This document shows, piece after piece, positions 1-8,174 of a DNA stretch of 31,856 nt. Numbering within the stretch: position 1 is the stretch's first letter; each line of letters starts with the position of its first letter. The notes beneath the pieces were generated by a model. That model was not told where the DNA came from. It worked only from the letters and a program-made list of their open reading frames with translations, and ran no database searches. This stretch comes from Gammaproteobacteria bacterium (lineage in GTDB: Bacteria; Pseudomonadota; Gammaproteobacteria; Steroidobacterales; Rariloculaceae), in the NCBI GenBank assembly GCA_017577365.1, contig PKRJ01000040.1, positions 1 through 31,856 of the forward strand, in the 5' to 3' direction. The position numbers were made by a program, and so were the translations under genes.

Positions 1-2
1 CC

Positions 3-1001
3 GATCATCCGTCCGCGAAGCTCTTCCCGCTCGAGAGATCCACGCGCCAGCTCGCGCTGCACGAGCCCGAGACCGGCGACTACACGTTCATCGACACGTG
101 CTTCTCGACGCATCACTTGCAGTTCGCGGCCGACGAGCGCAACACGCTCTGGACGAGCGGCGGCGGAGAGGTCGTCGGTTGGCTCGACACGAAGACCTTC
201 GACGAGACCGGCGACGCGGCACGCGCGCAAGGCTGGACCGCGCTCGTGCTAGACACGAACGGCAACGGCCGCCGCGACGCCTATGTCGAGCCGGACGAGC
301 CGCTCGCCCCCGGGAAGGACAAGCGCATCGTCGCGGGCTTCTACGCGGTGATGCCGAGCCCGTCGGACGGCGCGATCTGGGGCTCGAGCCTCGGCTTTCC
401 CGGTGCAGTCGTGCGTCTCGATCCCGGGCCGAGCCCGCCCTCGACCGCGCTCGCCGAGATCTACCGCGTTCCGCTGCCGGGCTTCGGCGCGCGCGGCGCG
501 GACATCGACAGCGAAGGCGTCGTCTGGGTCTCGCTCGGCAGCGGTCATCTCGGCGCGTTCGACCGACGCAAGTGCGAGGGCCCGCTGAACGGTCCCGAGG
601 CGACCGGCGACCATTGCCGCGAAGGCTGGTCGTTCTATCGCTTTCCCGGGCCGGGCTTCGAAGGAAGGCCGGAGACGAGCGCCGAGGCGAGCTACTACAC
701 GTGGGTCGATCAGCACAATACGCTCGGCCTCGGCCACGACGTGCCGATGGCGACCGCAAATCTGTTCGACGGCATTCACGCGCTCGTCGACGGCGAATTC
801 GTGACGCTGCGCGTGCCGTATCCCCTCGGCTTCTACACGAAGGGCTTCGACGGCCGTATCGACGATCCCGACGCGGGCTGGAAGGGCCGCGGTCTGTGGG
901 TGCCGAGCGGCGATCGGACGCCGTGGCTCATGGAAGGCGGCAAGGGCACGAAGCCGCTCGTCGCGCACATTCAGCTGCGGCCGGACCCGCTCGCGAAGTG
1001 A
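3..1001 (+). CDS. Streptogramin lyase (Vgb)-like beta-propeller protein, 3' part
   Basis: This is the C-terminal part of a larger protein. The reading frame is open from base 3 and the true start lies left of the window. The sequence has repeated blade-like units, with short strands built around 'LWTSGGGEVVGWLD', 'IWGSSLGFPGAVVRLD' and 'VWVSLGSGHLGAFD'. Each pairs an 'xxWxSxG' strand with a following 'G.(L/F)D' turn, as in the virginiamycin B lyase/SMP-30 type of propeller. I see no signal peptide or membrane segment in the visible part. Function is unknown: similarity to the lyase fold does not show antibiotic-lyase activity, and many such proteins are secreted or periplasmic proteins without assigned substrates. 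It converges with serS, with a GC-rich hairpin between them. The fold is moderately secure and the function is not. Confidence 0.6.
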   Translation, partial: DHPSAKLFPLERSTRQLALHEPETGDYTFIDTCFSTHHLQFAADERNTLWTSGGGEVVGWLDTKTFDETGDAARAQGWTALVLDTNGNGRRDAYVEPDEPLAPGKDKRIVAGFYAVMPSPSDGAIWGSSLGFPGAVVRLDPGPSPPSTALAEIYRVPLPGFGARGADIDSEGVVWVSLGSGHLGAFDRRKCEGPLNGPEATGDHCREGWSFYRFPGPGFEGRPETSAEASYYTWVDQHNTLGLGHDVPMATANLFDGIHALVDGEFVTLRVPYPLGFYTKGFDGRIDDPDAGWKGRGLWVPSGDRTPWLMEGGKGTKPLVAHIQLRPDPLAK

Positions 1002-1008
1002 CGCGGGG

Positions 1009-1039
1009 CGCGCGTCCGTGCCGTGAGAAAGGACGCGCG
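1009..1039. terminator. GC-rich hairpin between convergent genes
   Basis: GCGCGTCC (1010-1017) and GGACGCGC (1031-1038) pair perfectly around a 13-nt loop, and C1009-G1039 adds one more pair. It sits just after the propeller stop codon and before the end of serS, where a shared terminator is expected. There is no T-run on either side, so classical intrinsic termination is uncertain. Confidence 0.4.
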
Positions 1040-1047
1040 TGCCCGCC

Positions 1048-2328
<1,281 letters not shown>

Positions 2329-2337
2329 GCGCGAATC

Positions 2338-2718
2338 TTACGACGGCAAGAGCCATCGCTCCATGCGCTGGCACCAGCCTTCGAGCAACCAATACGACAG
2401 GAGCAACGCGGCGAACACCCCGATCGCGTTCGCCGCGACGTCGCGCAAGTCGAAGAAGCGCGCCGGCGCCAGCGACTGCAACGCGTCGAGCGCCGCGCCG
2501 AGCGCCACGAGCCCGAGCGCGATCCAGAGATGGCGACTGCGCCGATACAACCCGGCGAACCAGATCATCAGCAGAAAATACGTCGCCGCGTGCACCACTT
2601 TGTCGTGCCCGAACGTCGAGGGCACCGAGCTGCCCGGCATCAAGCTGCCCGCGACGACCGCCGCGATCATGAACCAGCCCGCGAGCCTCCACGCCCACGG
2701 ATAGCGAAGCGGCACCAT
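2338..2718 (-). CDS. VanZ-like family small membrane protein
   Basis: A 126-residue inner-membrane protein with about four hydrophobic helices (roughly residues 10-27, 43-57, 65-83 and 96-112). The pattern 'DKVVHAATYFLL' before helix 2 and the later 'ARFFDLRDVAANAIG' match the VanZ-like family (His in helix 2; a D..D..AN..G motif before the last helix). VanZ itself raises teicoplanin resistance in enterococci, but proteobacterial homologues have no established role. It starts 4 nt after the lolA stop and ends 9 nt before serS, so it is co-transcribed with both. In Pseudomonas the lolA-serS interval holds rarA (mgsA) instead. Family call secure, function unknown. Confidence 0.8.
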   Translation of the reverse strand: MVPLRYPWAWRLAGWFMIAAVVAGSLMPGSSVPSTFGHDKVVHAATYFLLMIWFAGLYRRSRHLWIALGLVALGAALDALQSLAPARFFDLRDVAANAIGVFAALLLSYWLLEGWCQRMERWLLPS

Positions 2719-2722
2719 GACG

Positions 2723-3433
2723 TCAGCGCGCCGGCTTCCCGATCACGTCCGCACCTCTCGGCGGATCGAACCGGAAGAGCTCCCGATCGACCTCCCCGTT
2801 CAGCTCGACGTCGAAGAGCTCGATCGACGTGACCTGGCCCAAGCCGTCGACGAGCTGGAGACGCCGGGGGATCAATCCGTCGAACGCGATCAGCACCGAG
2901 CGGAAATCGGTCCCTTCGAGCTTGGGCTCGAGCAACACGGACCGCAGCTCGCCGTCGGCGATCTCGTCGACGACGGTGAAGCTTTCGCGTACCGCCCGGT
3001 CGCCGCCGAGGAGCATCGCCGGCGACGCCGCGGCGGAGTCGTCGAGCGGCGTGACGGTGACCTGCTCGAGCTCGACGTCGTGGACCCAGACGTTCTTGCC
3101 GTCGGCGACGACGAGCTGCTCGAAGGGCTCGCTGTAATGCCAACGAAAGCGGCTCGGACGCTCCAGCACGAGCGTCCCGGATTGCCGCTCGGCGAGCCGG
3201 CCGTCCGCGCTGAAAAGCTCTTGCTCGAATCGGGCCTCGAGCGTATCGACCTCGTCGAGAAAACGATCGAGCACCGTGGATCCGAGCACCGCGACGCTCT
3301 CGTCCGCATCGTCCGCCTGCGAGACGGCGGAAAGCGGAACGGCGAGCACGGCGAAAAGCAGAGCGAGCGAGGCGCGCGCGGCCACGCGCTCAATCGCGAG
3401 GCGGCGGAGGCACGAGGACCTCCCTGAAGCCAT
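2723..3433 (-). CDS. lolA: Outer-membrane lipoprotein carrier protein LolA
   Basis: Periplasmic chaperone that takes lipoproteins from the LolCDE transporter and hands them to LolB at the outer membrane. The chain has a hydrophobic signal segment ('ASLALLFAVLAVPLSAVSQA') with cleavage likely before 'DDADES'. The mature part has LolA landmarks: 'LEARFEQELFSADGRLAERQ', 'PSRFRWHYSEPFEQLVVADG' and a C-terminal 'FRFDPPRGADVI'. I chose the ATG at 3433 because GGAGAG lies 9 nt upstream; it overlaps the ftsK end by 44 nt. A TTG at 3451 and a GTG at 3385 (4 nt after the ftsK stop, giving a shorter signal peptide) are alternatives. Position downstream of ftsK is conserved in gammaproteobacteria. Confidence 0.93.
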   Translation of the reverse strand: MASGRSSCLRRLAIERVAARASLALLFAVLAVPLSAVSQADDADESVAVLGSTVLDRFLDEVDTLEARFEQELFSADGRLAERQSGTLVLERPSRFRWHYSEPFEQLVVADGKNVWVHDVELEQVTVTPLDDSAAASPAMLLGGDRAVRESFTVVDEIADGELRSVLLEPKLEGTDFRSVLIAFDGLIPRRLQLVDGLGQVTSIELFDVELNGEVDRELFRFDPPRGADVIGKPAR

Positions 3434-5693
3434 TCGGTTGCAGCTCTCCAACGATGCCCGCCTCCTCCATGGTTTCGATCATCCTTGCCGCGCGGTTGTA
3501 ACCGATCTTCAGGCGCCGTTGGATTCCCGAGATCGAAGCCTTGCGCGTTTCGGTCACGATGCGGACCGCCTGATCGTAAAGGGGATCCTGCTCGCCGTCC
3601 ATCGCGAAGCCGCCGGCCTCGCCGCCGACGCCCGCGGCGCCGTTGTCGCCGGCCGCCGGCCCTTGCAGGACCTCGTCGACGTACACCGGCTCGCCGCCCG
3701 CGCGCAACGCGCGGACGACCGCGTGGACCTCGTTGTCGGACACGAACGCGCCGTGCACGCGCGTCGGGATGGACGTGCCGGCGGGCAGATAGAGCATGTC
3801 GCCGTGGCCGAGCAGATGCTCGGCGCCGATCTGGTCGAGAATCGTGCGCGAGTCGACCTTCGCCGACACCTGGAACGCGATGCGGCTCGGAATGTTCGCC
3901 TTGATCAGGCCGGTGATCACGTCCACCGACGGCCGCTGCGTCGCGATGATCATGTGAATGCCGGACGCACGCGCCTTCTGCGCGAGCCTCGCGATCAGCT
4001 CCTCGACCTTCTTGCCCACCGTCATCATCATGTCGGCGAGCTCGTCGATGATGACGACGATATAGGGCAAGAGCTCGAGCTTCGGCGGCTCGTCGTCCTC
4101 GTTGACCTTCTTGAACGTCGGATCGACTAGCGGCTTGCCCTGCGCTTCCGCGTCGGCGACCTTCTTGTTGTAGCCGGCGATATTGCGCACGCCCAGGCCC
4201 GCCATCAGCGCGTAGCGCCGTTCCATCTCGGCGACGCACCACCTGAGCGCGTTCGCCGCCTGCTTCATATCGGTGACGACCGGCGCGAGCAGATGCGGAA
4301 TGCCCTCGTAGACGGAGAGCTCGAGCATCTTCGGGTCGATCATGATCAAGCGGACCTGCGTCGGCAGCGCCTTGTAGAGCAGGCTCAGCACCATCGCATT
4401 GATCGCGACCGACTTACCGGAGCCCGTCGTGCCGGCGATCAGCAAATGCGGCATCTTCGCGAGGTCCGCGACGACCGGCTGACCGCTGATGTCCTTGCCG
4501 AGCGCGAGGGCGAGCGGCGACTTCAGCTCGTCGTACGCCTGAGACTTGATGATCTCGCCGAGCGTGACGAGCTCGCGCACCTCGTTCGGAATCTCGAGGC
4601 CGACGTACGGCTTGCCGGGGATCACCTCGACGACGCGCACGCTCACGGTCGCCAGCGAGCGCGCGAGATCCTTCGCGAGATTCGAGATCTGGCTGACCTT
4701 CACGCCGGGCGCGGGCTGCAGCTCGAAACGCGTGACGACCGGCCCCGGATGCACGGCGACCACCTCGGCCTGCACGCCGAAATCGGCGAGCTTGATCTCG
4801 ACGAGCCGCGACATTTTCTCGAGATCCTCGGCCGAGTAGCCGCCTTCGCGCGGCGGAGGATCGTCGAGCAGCGACAACGGCGGCAACTCGCCCGCCGCGA
4901 CCGGCTCGAACAACGGCACCTGCTTCTCACGCTCGACGCGCGCGCTGGGCTCGACCTTGCCGATCGTCGGCTCGATCCGCGGCACCTTCGCCTTCGGCTT
5001 GCTGCGCGTCTTCGTGACGAGCTCGTGGCGCTGCTGCTTCGCACGGCGGCCTTCGAGGAAGACGCGCATGCGGCCGAAGAGCGCGCGCGTCTCGGCGATC
5101 CCGGCATAGACGAGCCGGCCGATGCCGTCCATGACCGCGAGCCACGACACGCCGGTCGCGAGCGATACGGCGCCGAGCCACAGCACGAGCAAAAGCACCG
5201 TCGCACCGAGCGTCCCGAGCGCGTTCGTGAGCCCGAAGCCGACGAGCTGGCCGAGCACGCCGCCCGCGCTTTCCTGCAGCGTCGGCGCGGAGAAATGCAG
5301 CGTCGCGAGCCCGCAGCTGGTGGCGATCGTGAGCACGCCGCCGACGACCTTGAACCACGCCGAGCCTCGCGGCGCGGCCGGGTCTCGGCTGCGAAACAGC
5401 AGCACCGCGGACAGCAGCACGAGCGCCGGGAACAGGTAGGCCGAAACGCCGAACAGCAGAAACGCGATGTCGGCGAACCACGCGCCCGCCGGCCCCATGC
5501 GGTTCGATACGACGTCGTCGCCGCTGACCGTGAAGGCCGGATCGGCAGGGTCGTAGCTCAGAAGCGCCCACAGCAGGATCAGCGCGAGGCCCACCAGCAC
5601 CCAGAATGCGGACTCTTTCAACCCTTTGATGCGAGGCACGAAGATCCCCTGCACCGCGGTGCTCGTCTTGGCTCTAGTCAAGTTCAACCGCAA
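3390..5693 (-). CDS. ftsK: DNA translocase FtsK
   Basis: Septum-anchored hexameric ATPase that pumps chromosome ends through the closing septum and activates XerCD at dif. About four transmembrane helices lie in residues 28-180. A short, charged linker (about 205-290) follows, much shorter than in E. coli FtsK. The motor has Walker A 'GTTGSGKS' at 421-428, Walker B within 'YIVVIIDELADMMM', and 'IIATQRPSVDVITG'. The last ~65 residues form the winged-helix gamma domain ('GIQRRLKIGYNRAARMIETM') that reads KOPS. The frame opens with a TTG at 5693 and no ATG precedes the first helix; GTG at 5654 or TTG at 5624 are other possible starts. It heads the ftsK-lolA-vanZ-serS unit. Confidence 0.95.
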   Translation of the reverse strand: MRLNLTRAKTSTAVQGIFVPRIKGLKESAFWVLVGLALILLWALLSYDPADPAFTVSGDDVVSNRMGPAGAWFADIAFLLFGVSAYLFPALVLLSAVLLFRSRDPAAPRGSAWFKVVGGVLTIATSCGLATLHFSAPTLQESAGGVLGQLVGFGLTNALGTLGATVLLLVLWLGAVSLATGVSWLAVMDGIGRLVYAGIAETRALFGRMRVFLEGRRAKQQRHELVTKTRSKPKAKVPRIEPTIGKVEPSARVEREKQVPLFEPVAAGELPPLSLLDDPPPREGGYSAEDLEKMSRLVEIKLADFGVQAEVVAVHPGPVVTRFELQPAPGVKVSQISNLAKDLARSLATVSVRVVEVIPGKPYVGLEIPNEVRELVTLGEIIKSQAYDELKSPLALALGKDISGQPVVADLAKMPHLLIAGTTGSGKSVAINAMVLSLLYKALPTQVRLIMIDPKMLELSVYEGIPHLLAPVVTDMKQAANALRWCVAEMERRYALMAGLGVRNIAGYNKKVADAEAQGKPLVDPTFKKVNEDDEPPKLELLPYIVVIIDELADMMMTVGKKVEELIARLAQKARASGIHMIIATQRPSVDVITGLIKANIPSRIAFQVSAKVDSRTILDQIGAEHLLGHGDMLYLPAGTSIPTRVHGAFVSDNEVHAVVRALRAGGEPVYVDEVLQGPAAGDNGAAGVGGEAGGFAMDGEQDPLYDQAVRIVTETRKASISGIQRRLKIGYNRAARMIETMEEAGIVGELQPNGFREVLVPPPPRD

Positions 5694-5713
5694 CTTCCCT
5701 ACTTAAGGGCCTG

Positions 5714-5741
5714 ATTATACGTACGCGGGCTCTCCAACAAA
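5714..5741 (-). promoter_or_regulatory. Candidate ftsK promoter
   Basis: A perfect -10 TATAAT on the minus strand (5719-5714) has only a poor -35 (TTTGTT, 5741-5736) at 16-bp spacing. Transcription would start near 5707, about 14 nt before the TTG at 5693. Confidence 0.35.
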
Positions 5742-5821
5742 GCGGAACGGGTCATCGTTCCGCGGACGGCGACTCGACGCCGTCGAAGCCGCTACACTGA
5801 ACGTGCGAACGGCTGTGCACC

Positions 5822-6985
5822 ATGGATCTCGAGCCCAAGCGCCTCTCGTCCCTCGACGAAATCGCCCCGGCCGCGTGGAACGCGTTATCGGACGGCAACC
5901 CGTTCCTGCGCCACGAGTTCCTCGCCGCGCTCGAGCACACGGGCTGCGTCGGCCCGGGAACGGCGTGGGAGCCGAGCCATATCGTCGTCTCGGAGAAAGA
6001 CACGGGACGCCTCGTCGGCGCGCTGCCGCTCTACTTGAAGCACGACTCCCACGGCGAGTTCGTGTTCGACTGGAGCTGGGCGGACGCGTACGAGCGCGCC
6101 GGAGGCCGTTATTACCCGAAGCTCGTCGCGTCGATCCCCTTCACGCCGGCGAACGGGCGCAGGCTGCTCGTCGGCGATCCCGCCCGCGCCGACGAGATCG
6201 CCGCGGCGCTGCTCGACGCCGCGACGTCGCTGTGCGACGAGCTCGACGCGTCGTCGGTCCATTGCCTGTTTCCGACCGAAGCGGAAGGGCCGGCTTTCGA
6301 GGCGGCCGGTTTCTTGCCCCGCAAGGGCTGCATGTTCGTCTGGCACAACCGCGGCTACGGCGATTTCGACGACTTTCTCGCCGCGTTCAATGCCGAGAAG
6401 CGCAAGAAGGCGCGTCGCGAGCGGCGTCGCATCGCGGAGGCCGGGATACGCTTCGAGCACGTGCGCGGCGACGAGCTGTCGAAGCAGGACTGGGATCTCG
6501 TCTTCGGCTTCCACGCGCGCACGTTCCTGCTGCACGGCCGCCGACCGTACCTGAACCGGGCGTTTTTCGCCGAGGTCTCGCGCACGATGCCCGAGAACGT
6601 GCTCGTCATCGTCGCGCGTCACGGAAGCACGCCGATTGCCGCGGCGATCTGTTTCAAGGGCGGCGGCGCGCTTTACGGCCGCTACTGGGGCAGCCTCGCG
6701 GATTTTCACAGCTTGCATTTCGAGACGTGCTATTACCAGGGCATCGAGCATTGCATCCGCGAAGGACTGCAAAAGTTCGAGCCCGGCGTCCAAGGGGAGC
6801 ACAAGATCAGCCGAGGCTTCACGCCGACGCCGACGTGGTCGTGGCATCGCCTGGCGGATCCGGGCTTTCACCGAGCCGTGCAGCGATTCTTGACGCACGA
6901 GACGGCCCAGGTGGATGCTTATATCGATCTCGTGGACGACCACGTGCCGTATCGCCGCGACCGGCGCGATATCGAGCGGATATGA
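5822..6985 (+). CDS. Predicted N-acyltransferase (COG3146/DUF482, GNAT/FemAB-like)
   Basis: A 387-residue soluble protein of the COG3146 'predicted N-acyltransferase' family, which has a FemAB/GNAT-like double fold. Recognisable stretches are 'NPFLRHEFLAALE' near the N-terminus, 'GALPLYLKHDSHGEFVFDWSWADAY', 'KLVASIPFTPANGRRLL', and the C-terminal 'GRYWGSLADFHSLHFETCYY' and 'GEHKISRGFTPTPTWSWH'. The family often carries a 'peptidogalycan biosynthesis' label, but no substrate is firmly established. Its TGA overlaps the aat ATG (ATGA), implying translational coupling to an enzyme that moves amino acids from tRNA to protein N-termini. Both share the GNAT-type fold class, which makes the pairing suggestive. 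Start ATG 5822; no strong Shine-Dalgarno sequence is seen. Confidence 0.8.
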   Translation: MDLEPKRLSSLDEIAPAAWNALSDGNPFLRHEFLAALEHTGCVGPGTAWEPSHIVVSEKDTGRLVGALPLYLKHDSHGEFVFDWSWADAYERAGGRYYPKLVASIPFTPANGRRLLVGDPARADEIAAALLDAATSLCDELDASSVHCLFPTEAEGPAFEAAGFLPRKGCMFVWHNRGYGDFDDFLAAFNAEKRKKARRERRRIAEAGIRFEHVRGDELSKQDWDLVFGFHARTFLLHGRRPYLNRAFFAEVSRTMPENVLVIVARHGSTPIAAAICFKGGGALYGRYWGSLADFHSLHFETCYYQGIEHCIREGLQKFEPGVQGEHKISRGFTPTPTWSWHRLADPGFHRAVQRFLTHETAQVDAYIDLVDDHVPYRRDRRDIERI

Positions 6986-7743
6986 GCGCGATACGCTGGC
7001 TTTCGGCCAATGCCGACGTGGACGCGTTCCCGCCGCCGCACTTGGCACTCGACGAGCCGAACGGGCTTCTCGCGGCCGGCGGCGATCTGCGGCCGGAGCG
7101 CCTGCTCTCGGCTTATCGACGCGGTATCTTCCCCTGGTACGAGCGCGGTCAACCGATCCTGTGGTGGTGTCCCAACCCGAGGGCCGTGCTCTTCCCGTCG
7201 GAGCTTCGCGTCTCGAGGAGCCTGCGCCGCGTCGTTCGACGCGAGATCTTCCGTATCACCGCCGATACGGCCTTCGAGCGAGTGATTCGCGCCTGCGCGG
7301 AGCCGCGGCGTTATGGCCCGGGCACGTGGCTCACCGACGAGATGGTCACGGCGTACTGCGCGCTGCACGAGCTCGGCTGGGCGCATTCGTTCGAGGCGTG
7401 GCACGAAGGCGAGCTCGCCGGAGGACTGTACGGCGTCGCGATCGGCCGCGTCTTCTTCGGCGAATCGATGTTCACGCGGGTCACGGACGCATCGAAGGCC
7501 GCATTCGTCACCGCGGTCTCGTATCTTCGCGCGAGAAACTTCGAGCTGATCGACTGTCAGATCGCGTCGGCGCACCTCGCGAGCCTCGGCGCCGTCGACG
7601 TGCCGCGCACGCGATTCCTCAAGCTCCTGAAGCAGCTCTGCGGCGAGTCGCGAGCGCTCGGACCGTGGATGGCCGATTTCGCGGCGTGGGCGGCGAACGA
7701 GCGCGGCGCCGAGGGTACCCGAGCGGCCGGTCCGACGTCGTAG
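6982..7743 (+). CDS. aat: Leucyl/phenylalanyl-tRNA--protein transferase
   Basis: Transfers Leu or Phe from charged tRNA to proteins with N-terminal Arg or Lys, creating a primary N-degron for ClpS-ClpAP. The 253-residue product has the family's landmarks: 'FPPPHLALDEPNGLLAAGGDL' at the N-terminus, 'YRRGIFPWYERGQPILWWCPNPRAV', 'TWLTDEMVTAYCALHELGWAHSFE' and the core 'GGLYGVAIGRVFFGESMFTR'. Length is slightly above the E. coli protein because of a short Ala/Gly-rich tail. It starts inside the stop of the upstream acyltransferase gene (ATGA). infA follows 103 bp later. The clpA-clpS genes lie next, convergent, so the N-degron pathway is physically clustered. Confidence 0.95.
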   Translation: MSAIRWLSANADVDAFPPPHLALDEPNGLLAAGGDLRPERLLSAYRRGIFPWYERGQPILWWCPNPRAVLFPSELRVSRSLRRVVRREIFRITADTAFERVIRACAEPRRYGPGTWLTDEMVTAYCALHELGWAHSFEAWHEGELAGGLYGVAIGRVFFGESMFTRVTDASKAAFVTAVSYLRARNFELIDCQIASAHLASLGAVDVPRTRFLKLLKQLCGESRALGPWMADFAAWAANERGAEGTRAAGPTS

Positions 7744-7782
7744 CGCGAGCTCGACGCCAGCGGCATCGCGCAACACCCCCGT

Positions 7783-7811
7783 TTGCCGCCTATCCGAGGT
7801 TGTGCAAGAAT
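7783..7811 (+). promoter_or_regulatory. Candidate infA promoter
   Basis: TTGCCG (7783-7788), a 17-bp spacer, and a weak -10 AAGAAT (7806-7811) lie about 35 bp upstream of the infA GTG. It would let infA be expressed independently of aat. Match is only moderate. Confidence 0.35.
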
Positions 7812-7846
7812 GCTGCGCCCCGTACAGGGCGACGACGATTGTTTCT

Positions 7847-8065
7847 GTGGCGAAAGAAGATGCAATTCAAATGGAAGGCACGGTAACGGAGACGTTGCCG
7901 AATACGACCTTCCGCGTGGAGCTCGACAACGGGCACGTCGTCACCGCGCACATCTCCGGCCGGATGCGGAAGAACTATATCCGCATCCTCAAAGGCGACC
8001 GGGTTACGGTCGAGCTCACACCGTACGACCTGACGAAGGGCCGCATCGTCTACCGGACGCGCTGA
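7847..8065 (+). CDS. infA: Translation initiation factor IF-1
   Basis: Small OB-fold protein that occupies the 30S A site during initiation. Starting at the GTG at 7847 gives 72 residues, exactly the usual IF-1 length. The sequence reads AKEDAIQMEGTV at the start, then 'NTTFRVELDNGHVVTAHISG' and 'MRKNYIRILKGDRVTVELTP', close to E. coli IF-1. The frame is open further upstream to a start at 7802, but those extra residues have no counterpart in the family. No clear Shine-Dalgarno sequence precedes the GTG. infA beside clpA and aat is conserved in gammaproteobacteria. E. coli has tRNA-Ser (serW) between infA and clpA; no tRNA is seen here. Confidence 0.96.
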   Translation: MAKEDAIQMEGTVTETLPNTTFRVELDNGHVVTAHISGRMRKNYIRILKGDRVTVELTPYDLTKGRIVYRTR

Positions 8066-8115
8066 CGGCCTGTCCGTATCGACTCCTCTCGAGAAGGCCG
8101 CCCCTTCGAAAGCAT

Positions 8116-8146
8116 CGGGCCCGACTCCCCGAGGAGGTCGGGCCCG
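8116..8146. terminator. Hairpin between convergent infA and clpA
   Basis: A perfect 10-bp stem, CGGGCCCGAC (8116-8125) with GTCGGGCCCG (8137-8146), encloses an 11-nt loop. Its place between two convergent stop codons fits a bidirectional terminator. There is no clear T-tract on either strand. Confidence 0.6.
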
Positions 8147-8174
8147 TTCGGTCGCGGCTCGCAAGGAGACCGGC

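Noticed and set aside
7802..7846. An in-frame N-terminal extension of infA
   Set aside because: IF-1 is almost always 72 residues, and the GTG at 7847 gives exactly this.
8066..8174. A tRNA-Ser gene between infA and clpA, as in E. coli
   Set aside because: No cloverleaf or T-loop sequence is present; the interval holds only a hairpin.
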